Part shown: piece by piece, positions 55,773-64,000 of the stretch
How the letters are laid out: each line of letters begins with the position of its first letter
Numbering within the stretch: the stretch's first letter is position 1
Assembly (NCBI RefSeq): GCF_001025195.1
Contig: NZ_AP012325.1
Span: 372,001 to 436,000 of the forward strand
DNA from: Bifidobacterium catenulatum DSM 16992 = JCM 1194 = LMG 11043
GTDB lineage: Bacteria > Actinomycetota > Actinomycetes > Actinomycetales > Bifidobacteriaceae
DNA: 64,000 nt
Direction: 5' to 3'
The notes under the pieces: model-generated
What the model saw: the letters and a program-made list of their open reading frames with translations, nothing else
Database searches by the model: none
What the model was told of the DNA's origin: nothing
Position numbers and translations under genes: made by a program

Positions 55773-57053
55773 TTAATTGTGTTTGACTGCGAACGGCGCG
55801 TCCTCCAATACCAGTGTGCCATCGCCCTGCACATACCCTTCCACCGCGATGTAGCCGCGAATACGGCGGAGCCTGCCGTCGAACGTAGGACTGGAATTTG
55901 GCGGGGGCGTGAAACGAATGGTACCCGACACTGACAGTCCCGAAGGGCTTTTCCGGCGTGGTTGCTGGGATTGTTGCGGTTGCATCGCCGATTGCGGTGC
56001 GTCTGCCAGCGATTCCTGTGTTTCTGGTGATTGCAGGGAGTCGGCGGTTTCATCGGACCGCGTCGCCGATTGCTCGGACTGTGTTGGCTGCAGCGTTCCG
56101 TCGGATGCGTTTTCCGCGTCTTCACGCGGGAAATAATCCGTTTTGATCAGCATTTCCGCATACGATTTGCGTGGTGCGGTGGTATCGGATTGCGTAGAGT
56201 CAGACGTCGTGGTATCCGATGGCGTGGAGTCGGATATCGCCGTGGCAAGCACTGTGGTCGGTTCCGGCATTTCGTCGGATTCTGCCGGCATTCCGTTGGG
56301 AGGCAGCGGCAACGTCGCCTCGTCGGGCGTGGGGTAGCCTTCGGGCTCCACCAGCATGTCCGCTATGGAACGTGGCCGCGGTTCCGGATCGGACACACCT
56401 ATCAGATCGTCGGCCAGAGAGCCGCCGGCAGATTCGCCCTGCCCGCGTCCGATATGGTATTCGTCCGAAGTGATCTTGCCGTCGAGCAGCATCTGGGCGT
56501 CGTCGGGAACATCGATGCCTTGCGAGTATTCGGAAGCCAGCAGCGACTGCCAACCCTCCAAGGGAAGATATCCTTCGCGAACCTTCGAACGGCAATCGCC
56601 AGCATAAGTGCGCGCAAGCTCATCCACCTTTTCATTGCCCGCATTGCCGGCATGGCCCTTGACCCATACGAATTTTACCGATCCAGGACGTTTGGAAATC
56701 TCGGCGTCGATCGCGCGAATCAAATCCGCGTTCTTCACTGGCTTCTTCTGCGAGTTCTTCCAGCCGTTCTTCTTCCAGCCATGCACCCACGTGGTGGAAC
56801 AGTTGATCGCATACTGCGAATCGGTTTCGATCACCAACGGTTCGGAACCGGGATGCGCGCGCAGCGCCTCTAACACCGCGCACAGTTCGCCGATCTGGTT
56901 GGTGCCGTTCGTTGCTCCGCCGGCGTCGCAATCGCCCTCATGGTGGTGCCCCGGCTTGCCGCCTGTCGCGAGTTCGTGATCGGCCCAACCCCAACCCATC
57001 GGACCATTCGGATTACCCAAAGCGGAACCGTCTGTAGAAACCGTAATCGTCAT
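55773..57053 (-). CDS. rnhA: Ribonuclease HI with long C-terminal extension
   Basis: 426 aa. Residues 1-150 are RNase HI with all active-site residues: Asp8, Glu56, Asp78, His134 and Asp144. It removes the RNA strand of RNA-DNA hybrids. Residues 150-375 have a charged, Thr/Ser/Pro/Gln-rich and probably disordered character. A short ordered C-terminal patch ([34 protein letters not shown]) ends the protein. The ordinary enzyme is about 155 aa, so the tail is unusual. Confidence 0.9.
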   Translation of the reverse strand: MTITVSTDGSALGNPNGPMGWGWADHELATGGKPGHHHEGDCDAGGATNGTNQIGELCAVLEALRAHPGSEPLVIETDSQYAINCSTTWVHGWKKNGWKNSQKKPVKNADLIRAIDAEISKRPGSVKFVWVKGHAGNAGNEKVDELARTYAGDCRSKVREGYLPLEGWQSLLASEYSQGIDVPDDAQMLLDGKITSDEYHIGRGQGESAGGSLADDLIGVSDPEPRPRSIADMLVEPEGYPTPDEATLPLPPNGMPAESDEMPEPTTVLATAISDSTPSDTTTSDSTQSDTTAPRKSYAEMLIKTDYFPREDAENASDGTLQPTQSEQSATRSDETADSLQSPETQESLADAPQSAMQPQQSQQPRRKSPSGLSVSGTIRFTPPPNSSPTFDGRLRRIRGYIAVEGYVQGDGTLVLEDAPFAVKHN

Positions 57054-57292
57054 GCCTCTACCCTACGAAAGCCATGCGACTCGCTCCACGTCTGTTCGCA
57101 AAGGGAAAGGGCATCCATGCGGGGTGCTAATCGTCCAGACAGAGCATGACCGAAGCCTGGAACGCGCCATCGCCATAATCGAATGGGCTGTGCCATGGTT
57201 CCGTTCGCCCGTCCCTCGTATGGTTTCGCTGCCCAGGCCGGTGCCACCGTGCTTCGTTGAGACGGGGCACGGTCGCATTTCCCAATAGACGA
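57054..57292. other. Intergenic stretch, no supported gene
   Basis: Several overlapping frames of 60-80 codons are open on both strands. None has a ribosome-binding site or recognisable domain. It may hold decayed sequence; nothing further can be supported. Confidence 0.3.
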
Positions 57293-57329
57293 CAAAAGGT
57301 CCGTCCCATTTTATGGAACGGACCTTTTG
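57293..57329. terminator. Bidirectional terminator 3' of pgm
   Basis: CAAAAGGTCCGT pairs with ACGGACCTTTTG and the helix extends through CCAT/ATGG. It lies downstream of pgm on the minus strand. Confidence 0.85.
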
Positions 57330-57384
57330 CTTGCGTCACGGTCACATATCGACCGCGATTATTGTATGGCGATTAATCCGAATG

Positions 57385-59061
57385 TCACTCGGCCAGGGCC
57401 TTGTCTACGACTTCGGTGGCTTCGGCGAGCACCTTGTCGAGGGCCTCCGGGGATTCGAAGGACTCGGCATACACCTTGTAGATGTTTTCGGTGCCGGATG
57501 GGCGTGCCGCGAACCAGTTGTTCTTGGTGGTGACTTTCAGGCCGCCGATCTTGGCGTTGTTGCCCGGAGCCTCGGTGAGTTTGGCGGTGATGTCTTCGCC
57601 GGCCAGCGTGGTGGCAGCAACGTCGTCGCCGGAAAGCTTGGCGAACTTCTGCTTCTGCTCCAACGTGGTCGGGGTATCGATGCGCTTGTACCAGCTTTCG
57701 CCGAAGCGTTCCACCTGCTCCTGATGCAGCTGTGCCGGGTTCTTGCCGGTCTTGGCGGTGATTTCCGCAGCCAGCAGATCCGGGATCAGACCGTCCTTGT
57801 CGGTGGTCCACACACGGCCGTCCTTGCGCAGGAAGCTCATGCCGGAGCTCTCTTCGCCGCCGAAGGCGACTTCGCCCTTGAACAGCGGGTCGACGAACCA
57901 CTTGAAGCCGACCGGAACCTCAACGAGCTTGGCGTCGATGGAAGCGGCCACGCGGTCGATCAGGGAGGAGGAGACCAGCGTCTTGCCGATGCCGGCGCCT
58001 TCCGGCCAACCCGGGCGATTGCCGCCGAACAGATACTCCACGCACACGGCGATGTAGTGGTTCGGGTTCATGACGCCCCAGTTCGGGCATACGATGCCGT
58101 GGCGGTCGGCATCCGGATCAGTGCCGCCGACCAGGTCGTACTTGTCCCAAGCGCCGTTGTTGAGGGAATCGACCAGACCCTTCATGGCGTACGGGGAGCT
58201 CGGATCCATGCGGATCTTGCCGTCGTGGTCGATGGTCATGAAGCTCCAGGTCGGGTCGACCTGCGGGCGCACCACGTCGATGGTCAGGTTGAACTTCTCG
58301 TTCATCAGCGGCCAGTAGTTGACGGAAGCGCCGCCGAGCGGGTCGATGCCCAGACGCACGCCGGAGGAACGGATCACGTCGAAGTCGATGACGTTCTCCA
58401 GATCTGCGACGTAGTGCTCACGGAAGTCGAAGCGCTCGACCAGATCGGACTTGACGGCCTGTTCGAACGGAACACGCTTGATGTTCTTGAAATCGCCGAG
58501 CAGCTCGTTGGCGCGGTCGGCGATGGCGTTGGTGACGTCAGCCGGAGCCGGGCCGCCGGTGACCGGATCGTACTTGAAGCCGCCATCGGTCGGCGGGTTG
58601 TGCGACGGGGTCACGACGATGCCGTCGGCCAGGCCTTCGCCGGTGAAACGCTGTGTGCCGTCCGCTGCGCGGTTATGGGTCAGGATGGCCTGAGACACAA
58701 CCGGGGTCGGAGTGAAGTCGTCTCGGGAGTCGATGCGCACGGTCACGCCGTTGGCGACGAGCACTTCGATGGCGGTTTTCCAAGCCGGCTCGGACAGGGC
58801 GTGGGTGTCGCGGCCGATATACAGCGGGCCGGTCACGCCGGCCTTCTTGCGGTATTCGGCGATGGCCTGGGTGATGGCCACGATGTGGGCCTCGTTAAAC
58901 GAGGTTTTCAGGGACGAGCCACGATGTCCGGAGGTGCCGAAGGAGACACGCTGCTCGGGAACGTTGGGATCGGGGACGACGTCATAGTACTTGCCGATGA
59001 CCTCGTCGACATTGATCAGATCTGCTGGGGTGGCGGGCATTCCCGCATTGTTTGCAACCAT
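57385..59061 (-). CDS. pgm: Phosphoglucomutase (alpha-D-glucose phosphate-specific)
   Basis: 558 aa; interconverts glucose-1-P and glucose-6-P. The phosphoserine loop is VVTPSHNPP, metal loop DPDADRHG, sugar-binding GEESSGMSF and phosphate-binding RPSGTENIYK. ATG 59061 begins the conserved protein; a GTG two codons upstream is also possible. It links glycogen/maltodextrin breakdown (glgX, malQ) to the central pathway. Confidence 0.97.
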   Translation of the reverse strand: MVANNAGMPATPADLINVDEVIGKYYDVVPDPNVPEQRVSFGTSGHRGSSLKTSFNEAHIVAITQAIAEYRKKAGVTGPLYIGRDTHALSEPAWKTAIEVLVANGVTVRIDSRDDFTPTPVVSQAILTHNRAADGTQRFTGEGLADGIVVTPSHNPPTDGGFKYDPVTGGPAPADVTNAIADRANELLGDFKNIKRVPFEQAVKSDLVERFDFREHYVADLENVIDFDVIRSSGVRLGIDPLGGASVNYWPLMNEKFNLTIDVVRPQVDPTWSFMTIDHDGKIRMDPSSPYAMKGLVDSLNNGAWDKYDLVGGTDPDADRHGIVCPNWGVMNPNHYIAVCVEYLFGGNRPGWPEGAGIGKTLVSSSLIDRVAASIDAKLVEVPVGFKWFVDPLFKGEVAFGGEESSGMSFLRKDGRVWTTDKDGLIPDLLAAEITAKTGKNPAQLHQEQVERFGESWYKRIDTPTTLEQKQKFAKLSGDDVAATTLAGEDITAKLTEAPGNNAKIGGLKVTTKNNWFAARPSGTENIYKVYAESFESPEALDKVLAEATEVVDKALAE

Positions 59062-59199
59062 AGCCACTATTCTGCCACGCTTTTGCTGCGAATGTGCGTA
59101 ATTGTCCCATTACGTGCGATGAATACGTTATCTGTTTATTGCATGTTTGGATATAAATATAAGAATTTTCGCTAGTGATGGATTGTGTTCTCGGTTGAT

Positions 59200-59228
59200 T
59201 TGCGCAATGTCAGATGATGGTGTATAGT
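59200..59228 (+). promoter_or_regulatory. Candidate promoter of the PTS operon
   Basis: TTGCGC (59200) and TATAGT (59223) are spaced by 17 nt, about 22 nt upstream of the antiterminator element. Confidence 0.45.
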
Positions 59229-59249
59229 TCTGTGCTATTCGACTGAAGC

Positions 59250-59283
59250 AGGGTTGCTAGTCAACATAATGACGCAAGACCTG
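59250..59283 (+). promoter_or_regulatory. Ribonucleic antiterminator (RAT) element
   Basis: The segment GGGTTGCTAGTC...GACGCAAGACCT resembles the RAT hairpins bound by BglG/LicT/SacT proteins: a basal AGG/CCT pairing, an internal asymmetric loop, and an apical GTC/GAC helix. Its 3' part (59276-59283) is also the 5' arm of the following terminator, so the two structures exclude each other. Confidence 0.75.
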
Positions 59284-59322
59284 AGATATGGCTTAACCAT
59301 AGCCATATCTCAGGTCTTTTTT
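59276..59322 (+). terminator. Regulated terminator in the PTS leader
   Basis: AAGACCTGAGATATGGCT pairs perfectly over 18 bp with AGCCATATCTCAGGTCTT, with a 7-nt loop and TTTTTT. It stops transcription 60 nt before the PTS gene unless the RAT hairpin is stabilised. Confidence 0.92.
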
Positions 59323-59382
59323 GTTGCCCGAAGCAGTGTTGCTTGGATCGAATCGGTTGTAAGGGAAAGAAAGGAAAACAGG

Positions 59383-61470
59383 ATGGCTGGCTCACTTGCA
59401 TCGCAGATCATCACTGCAATCGGTGGTCCTGAAAACGTTCGCAGCCTGACGCATTGTGCCACTCGACTGCGCTTTGAATTGGTTGACGCATCCAAGGTCG
59501 ATCAGAACGGTCTCGAGCACATGCAAGGCGTGCTCGGTGCGGTGCCGCAGAGCGGTGACCGTTTCCAGGTCGTCATCGGCGGTGGCGTTGCCACCGTGTA
59601 CGAAAACATCATGCATCTGCCTGAAATGGCCGGTGTCGGTGGTGCCTCCGCGTCTGGCGATGGTCAAAAGAGCAATGCCGACGTCAAGGCCGAAGCCCGT
59701 TCCAAGGCTCGCGGCAAGGTGGCCTGGCTGGACTCCTTCTTCGAGTATCTCGCCGATTCCTTCCGCCCGATTCTGGGCGTGCTGCTCGGCGCTTCCATCA
59801 TCATCGCGCTGGTCAATCTGCTTATTTCGCTGAACGTTATTCCGAATGACGAGGCCTCCGCAGGCTGGGTGTTCGTGAAGGCCATCTGGAAGGGTGTGTT
59901 CTACTTCCTGCCGATCATGGTCGCCTACAACGCAGCCAAGAAGCTTAAGGTCGACCCATGGCTGGGTGGTGCCATCATGGCCATCCTCATGACCCCGCAG
60001 TTCACCGGCCTGATGGATGCCAAGACCACCACGTGCGTGGAGAACGCCGCTCTGGGCACCAAGTCTTGCACGGCCAACATATTCGGTCTGCCGATGGCGT
60101 TGAGCGACTATTCCGGCAACGTATTCGTGCCGCTGCTCATGGCCGCCGTACTTGCTCTCGTCTACCACGGACTGAAGAGGATCATCCCCGAAAGCGTCCA
60201 GCTGGTCTTCGTGCCGTTCTTCTGCATGATCATCGTTGGCGCGCTGACAGCCTTCATCATCGGTCCTATCGGCGTGTGGGTCGGCAACGGCCTCGGCGTC
60301 GGCTTGGCTTGGATGAACACCCATGCCCCGTTCATCTTCGCCATCATCATTCCGATGCTGTACCCGTTCCTCGTGCCGCTCGGTTTGCACTGGCCGCTCA
60401 ACGCCCTGATGCTCATGAACATCCGGACTCTCGGCTACGACTTCATCCAAGGCCCGATGGGCGTGTGGAACTTCGCCTGCTTCGGCACTACCGCTGGCGT
60501 GCTCTTCCTTGCTGTGCGTGACAAGGACAAGGCCATGCGCCAGACCGCTCTGGGTGCGCTCGCGGCCGGCCTGCTCGGTGGCGTTTCCGAACCGTCCCTG
60601 TACGGTATCCATCTGCGTTACAAGCTCATCTACAAGCGCATGCTGGTGGGCTGCGGTCTCGGTGGCGTCGTCATCGCTATTCTTGGTTGGCTTTTCCCGT
60701 CCGTCACCGCCGCCGGCCAGACCGTGCACGGCGTGACCACTACCACCTTCGCATTCACCTCGCTGCTGACCATTCCGGTCTTCAACCAGATGTGGGTGTA
60801 TGCAGTGTCCATCGCCGTGTCCTTCCTCACCACCTTCCTTCTGATCATCACTTTCGATTACCGCACTCCGGAACAGAAGGCTGAAGTGCTGGCCCGCGCG
60901 GCCGCCGATCAGAAAGCCGCTGTCTCGTCTGTCGAAGCCGAGGGAGCCGCTCCAGCTGTTGCCACCGCGACTGCCACTGCTGCTGCCACCAAGACCGAAG
61001 CCTCGGTTGCTGCCACCACCACCGTGGTGAACGCGCCGGTCGCCGGTCATGTGATCTCCTTGGACGAAACTGGCGATCCGGTGTTCGCATCCCGCGCGCT
61101 TGGCGAGGGCGTCGGCATCCAGCCGGCCGATAGCGAAGTCGTGGCCCCGGTATCCGGCGTGCTGCAGACCGTCGCCGAAACCGGTCACGCATTCGGCATC
61201 AAAACCGATGATGGCGTGGAGGTGCTCGTGCACGTCGGTATCGACACGGTGAAGATGAACGGCGAAGGCTTCAATGTGAAGGTCAAGGCCAACGAACATG
61301 TGAACGCGGGGGACACCCTCGTTGTCGTCGACTTTGATAAGGTTAAGGAAGCTGGATACAGCACCACCACGTTGATGACGGTGCTGAACACAGTGGCCTT
61401 CGCGTCCGTCGCGCCAAAGACCGGCGTCGACGTTAAGGCCGGTGAGTCGGTGATCGACATTCAGCACTGA
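59383..61470 (+). CDS. PTS sugar transporter EIIBCA (glucose/beta-glucoside family)
   Basis: 695 aa fused phosphotransferase permease. The EIIB domain (1-90) has the phosphorylated Cys25 in THCATRLRF. EIIC, about 115-490, has about ten hydrophobic segments and the GGVSEPSLYGIHLRYK motif. An Ala/Thr-rich linker at about 500-545 leads to EIIA with phosphorylated His617 in LVHVGIDTVKMNGEGF. The B-C-A order is that of beta-glucoside-type permeases, but the protein could carry glucose. ATG 59383 follows AAGGAAAACAGG. Control is through the leader RAT and terminator. Confidence 0.95.
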   Translation: MAGSLASQIITAIGGPENVRSLTHCATRLRFELVDASKVDQNGLEHMQGVLGAVPQSGDRFQVVIGGGVATVYENIMHLPEMAGVGGASASGDGQKSNADVKAEARSKARGKVAWLDSFFEYLADSFRPILGVLLGASIIIALVNLLISLNVIPNDEASAGWVFVKAIWKGVFYFLPIMVAYNAAKKLKVDPWLGGAIMAILMTPQFTGLMDAKTTTCVENAALGTKSCTANIFGLPMALSDYSGNVFVPLLMAAVLALVYHGLKRIIPESVQLVFVPFFCMIIVGALTAFIIGPIGVWVGNGLGVGLAWMNTHAPFIFAIIIPMLYPFLVPLGLHWPLNALMLMNIRTLGYDFIQGPMGVWNFACFGTTAGVLFLAVRDKDKAMRQTALGALAAGLLGGVSEPSLYGIHLRYKLIYKRMLVGCGLGGVVIAILGWLFPSVTAAGQTVHGVTTTTFAFTSLLTIPVFNQMWVYAVSIAVSFLTTFLLIITFDYRTPEQKAEVLARAAADQKAAVSSVEAEGAAPAVATATATAAATKTEASVAATTTVVNAPVAGHVISLDETGDPVFASRALGEGVGIQPADSEVVAPVSGVLQTVAETGHAFGIKTDDGVEVLVHVGIDTVKMNGEGFNVKVKANEHVNAGDTLVVVDFDKVKEAGYSTTTLMTVLNTVAFASVAPKTGVDVKAGESVIDIQH

Positions 61471-61497
61471 CCAATCGCATAGTCGGAAAGGGCCGAC

Positions 61498-62364
61498 GTG
61501 GACGTTCTTCGCGTATTCAACAATAATGTCGTACTGGCAAAAGACGGCAATAGTGAGGTGATTCTCACCGGTCGAGGCATAGGCTTCCAAGCCAAGCCCG
61601 GACAGCATGTCGATGACGCGAAGATCGTCCGTCGGTTCATTCCCGCAGATGGCAAGGATCCCGACCATATGGCCCAACAGGTGGCCGGGATCCCACCCGA
61701 AATCATTCGTCTCGTTACGGACGCCATGAACCGTGCAGGCCTGAAGGAACAGGCCGACCGGCAGCCTGCATTGGTGCTGGCATTATCCGACCATATTTGC
61801 GGTGCGATTCGCCGATCGCAAAACAAACAGACCATCGAATATCCACTGGAAGCCGAAGTGCGTTCGCTCTACGCGAGCGAATATGCCAAAGGCAAAGCTC
61901 TGGTCGATGCGATGAACACGTATCTGGGCGGCGCCCTGCCGGACTGCGAAGCCGTGGCTTTGGCCCTGCACTTGGTCAATGCGGGCTTCTCCACCGGCGA
62001 CCTTTCCGCCACATACACCATGACCGGCGTCATCCAGCAAATACTGACGGTCATCGAAGGCTATTACGGCATCAACCTTGACCAGAATAGCGTCAATGTG
62101 GCGCGTTTCATCACGCATCTGCGCTATCTTTTCGTGCGCATTCACCAACATGAACAGCTTGATGACGAGCCTGAACCAATCGTGGAATCCATCAAAACCT
62201 CGTATCCGAAAGCATCGGATTGCGCAAACAAACTCGCGATCATCATCAAAATGCGATTGAATGCAAGTCTTTCGCAAGCGGAAATCGCCTATCTTACCTT
62301 GCATGTCGCACGAGTGACTTCTTATGCGGCTGGATCGCATAAGAATGACAATATCAATGCATAA
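61498..62364 (+). CDS. BglG/LicT-type transcription antiterminator
   Basis: 288 aa. The N-terminal RNA-binding domain (1-55, FNNNVVLAKDGNSEVILTGRG, IGFQAKPGQ) is followed by two PTS-regulation domains (about 65-170 and 170-280) with conserved His at, for example, LALSDHI, ALALHL, RFITHLRYL and LTLHVARV. Phosphorylation by the PTS usually switches it. GTG 61498 follows GGAAAGGG. It lies 27 nt after the permease gene whose leader carries its presumptive target. Confidence 0.93.
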   Translation: MDVLRVFNNNVVLAKDGNSEVILTGRGIGFQAKPGQHVDDAKIVRRFIPADGKDPDHMAQQVAGIPPEIIRLVTDAMNRAGLKEQADRQPALVLALSDHICGAIRRSQNKQTIEYPLEAEVRSLYASEYAKGKALVDAMNTYLGGALPDCEAVALALHLVNAGFSTGDLSATYTMTGVIQQILTVIEGYYGINLDQNSVNVARFITHLRYLFVRIHQHEQLDDEPEPIVESIKTSYPKASDCANKLAIIIKMRLNASLSQAEIAYLTLHVARVTSYAAGSHKNDNINA

Positions 62365-62385
62365 CCTGCATAAAATGCATAATCG

Positions 62386-62414
62386 TCGTAATAAATAATT
62401 ATTGATAATTACGA
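62386..62414. terminator. AT-rich hairpin between convergent genes
   Basis: TCGTAAT and ATTACGA form a 7-bp stem around a 15-nt AT-rich loop, between the antiterminator and the kinase gene. Confidence 0.35.
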
Positions 62415-62421
62415 TTAATAG

Positions 62422-63528
62422 TTACTGATTTACACTGGTAGTATTGGCTTCGGGTGCTTCCGGCACACGCACGCACAACGACTTACGCTCCACACTGAAA
62501 CGAATATGCTGCGTTTCGGGAAGCATATCGCCGTCAACCTGCGCCAAAACAGGCTTCTCCAACTTGATTTCCGCGCTGACGCCCTGAATCTGGTCAACCG
62601 TGGAATTCGTGGAGAACGGACTCTGCTGTGCCTTGCCGGTGATGGTCTGATGCAGTACATCACCAAACAGATTCGCCCAACCGATCAAACCGCCGGACGT
62701 GTCAATAATCTCATAATCGAGGATGCCATCATCGTATACGGCGTCAGGCATGAGTGAAAACACCGGAATCTGTCCGCAATTGCCGGCCATGAACGTGCGG
62801 AACGTCAGTCCGTGCGTTGTATGCGTGCTGCCATCCGCGCTGGTAATGGTCACGTCGCCCTTGTACTTCGGGGCGAACAGGTTCTTCACGCCCGACACGA
62901 AATAGGCGAGCCAGCTGATGTTCTTCTTCAACTCAGGATCGGTGTCGTCGATCATCACCGCATCGAAACCGATGCCTGCGATAATGAGGAACGCATGACC
63001 ATGATCGGCGGTTTCATCATCGAGCAACGTCAAACGGCCGACATCCACCAAACGCGAGCCGTGAGACGTGGCAACGGTCAACGCAGCATCGATATCATCT
63101 ACGGGAATGCCCATATTGCGGGCAAACAGATTGCCGGTGCCAATAGGGATGATGCCCAGCGCGTGACCGGTTCCCGACAGCGCGCTCGCCACCGTGCGCA
63201 CCGTGCCGTCGCCTCCAACCGCGACCACCACATCGGCGCCATGCTCCAACGCCTCCAACGCACAGGCGCGACCATCCTTATCAAGCTGTGTTTCGATATA
63301 TTCGATCTGCGTAAGATGCTTCGCCTCGCAGAACTCCTGAATATGCTGCTTGCGCTGTTCCGCCTGGGGCTTCGACGGATTGATCACGAACGCATAGTGC
63401 ACCTGATCGTCGTCGCGTTTGTCGAGCTGCTCGGCAAACCTACGGTGCTTATATGCACGCACCGCGAAAAAGGCGGCCGCGCACACCGCTGCAACCGCAA
63501 GAACGACAATCACAATGATAACTGGCAT
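62422..63528 (-). CDS. Diacylglycerol kinase-like lipid kinase
   Basis: 368 aa. One N-terminal membrane segment (about 2-24), then the DAGK catalytic domain with FVINPSKPQAE, VVAVGGDGTVRTVAS and PIGTGNLFARN. A C-terminal all-beta part follows. It phosphorylates a lipid or a sphingosine-like substrate; the true substrate is unknown. I start at ATG 63528 because TAGGTGA lies at 7-13 nt; the ATG at 63534 would be too close to it. Divergent from serS. Confidence 0.88.
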   Translation of the reverse strand: MPVIIVIVVLAVAAVCAAAFFAVRAYKHRRFAEQLDKRDDDQVHYAFVINPSKPQAEQRKQHIQEFCEAKHLTQIEYIETQLDKDGRACALEALEHGADVVVAVGGDGTVRTVASALSGTGHALGIIPIGTGNLFARNMGIPVDDIDAALTVATSHGSRLVDVGRLTLLDDETADHGHAFLIIAGIGFDAVMIDDTDPELKKNISWLAYFVSGVKNLFAPKYKGDVTITSADGSTHTTHGLTFRTFMAGNCGQIPVFSLMPDAVYDDGILDYEIIDTSGGLIGWANLFGDVLHQTITGKAQQSPFSTNSTVDQIQGVSAEIKLEKPVLAQVDGDMLPETQHIRFSVERKSLCVRVPEAPEANTTSVNQ

Positions 63529-63542
63529 AGGCATGTCACCTA

Positions 63543-63565
63543 TTTTTCACGTAAGACGTGAAAAA
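63543..63565. promoter_or_regulatory. Perfect inverted repeat between the kinase gene and serS
   Basis: TTTTTCACGT-AAG-ACGTGAAAAA is a perfect 10+10 repeat with a 3-nt spacer. It lies 14 nt before the kinase start and about 100 nt upstream of serS. It could be an operator or an RNA hairpin ahead of the kinase ribosome-binding site. Confidence 0.45.
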
Positions 63566-63663
63566 AGCGAATCAAGCACGATTTATTCGACGATTCCTGC
63601 ACGTTGTATACAAAAATGGAAGGTTTGCGGCGAGTGTCGGCTTTCAGCACTAGTCTAGAAAAC

Positions 63664-64000
63664 ATGCTTGATATCCAATTCATTCGTGAACATGCTGACG
63701 TTGTTAAGGAATCCCAGCGCAAGCGTGGCGAATCGGTCGAACTGGTCGACGAGGTGCTGCGCTCCGACGAGGTTCGTCGTTCCTCTCTGAAGGAATTTGA
63801 GGCTGCACGTGCGCAGCAGAAAGAAATCGGCAAGAAGGTCGCCGCGGCTCCGGCCGACGAAAAGGCCAAGCTGATTGCCGAAACCAAGGAACTCTCCCAG
63901 AAGGTTTCCGAATACAAGGCCGCAGCGGACGCCGCAGCCGAAGAGTACACCACCGCCATGTGGAAGCTCTCCAACGTGGTTGAGCCGGAAGCTCCGGAAG
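63664..64000 (+). CDS. serS: Seryl-tRNA synthetase (3' end outside window)
   Basis: The first 112 residues are present: MLDIQFIREHADVVKESQRKRG begins the N-terminal coiled-coil arm that recognises the long variable arm of tRNA-Ser (both helices seen, up to KLSNVVEPEAPE). The class II catalytic domain lies beyond the window. No Shine-Dalgarno sequence precedes the ATG (TAGTCTAGAAAAC), so a short-leader or leaderless mRNA is possible. Confidence 0.95.
   Translation, partial: MLDIQFIREHADVVKESQRKRGESVELVDEVLRSDEVRRSSLKEFEAARAQQKEIGKKVAAAPADEKAKLIAETKELSQKVSEYKAAADAAAEEYTTAMWKLSNVVEPEAPE

Noticed and set aside
57127-57345. A minus-strand frame of about 72 codons downstream of rnhA
   Set aside because: It runs through the pgm terminator hairpin, lacks a ribosome-binding site, and other frames in the same stretch are equally open.
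1-64000. CRISPR arrays, integrases, insertion sequences or prophage genes
   Set aside because: No regularly spaced repeats, no complete transposase or integrase, and no phage structural genes were seen. The only decayed sequences are the remnants listed as features.

Overview
The window reads as a chromosome segment of a Bifidobacterium, probably from the B. adolescentis/catenulatum side of the genus. This is inferred from the moderately high G+C, the actinobacterial ribosomal gene order, type-Z (zinc) S14 and zinc-type L36, a bS22-like mini-protein, a bifunctional AdhE, several oligosaccharide-handling genes, and a xylo-oligosaccharide set (GH120, GH8 Rex-type, GH43) like that described from B. 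adolescentis. No prophage, CRISPR array or intact insertion sequence was seen.

Layout. (1) 1-6040: tightly coupled xylo-oligosaccharide operon of GH120 beta-xylosidase (cut by the window start), reducing-end exo-oligoxylanase, GH43 beta-xylosidase and a type-B carboxylesterase. (2) 6405-14177: tRNA-Ser(GCT), SOS-type dinB, CapA-like protein, 2-hydroxyacid dehydrogenase, IMPACT/YigZ protein, a repeat protein and malQ. (3) 14505-15466: rplM-rpsI behind a potentially folded leader. (4) 15555-18718: glgX and a VOC-family protein, with a decayed gene end between them. (5) 18879-23619: a probable polyol locus with a ROK repressor, polyol-type MFS permease, sorbitol/xylitol-type dehydrogenase and AraC regulator. 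(6) 23973-26702: adhE with a long leader. (7) 27180-42158: S10, spc and alpha ribosomal clusters with secY, adk, infA and rpoA, followed by truA. (8) 43202-43779: remnants of an ATP-grasp/transglutaminase operon and tRNA-Ser(CGA). (9) 43987-52017: a lipoprotein gene, then nusA-infB-rbfA-truB-ribF. (10) 52217-59061: radA, a membrane-anchored protein, a bS22 gene, rpiA, rnhA with a long tail, and pgm. (11) 59250-62364: a glucose/beta-glucoside-type PTS gene behind a ribonucleic antiterminator and terminator, with its BglG-type antiterminator gene downstream. (12) 62422-64000: a diacylglycerol-kinase-like gene divergent from serS, which is cut by the window end.

Functionally, most of the window is the translation and transcription core. 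Carbohydrate modules sit around it: xylo-oligosaccharides, maltodextrin/glycogen (malQ, glgX, pgm), polyols, PTS sugar, and fermentation through AdhE. The most interesting items for a second look are the RAT/terminator switch, the decayed ATP-grasp/transglutaminase locus, the short bS22 gene, the adhE leader with a very strong ribosome-binding sequence and minimal ORF, the paired-helix rplM leader, and the RNase HI with a 280-residue tail.
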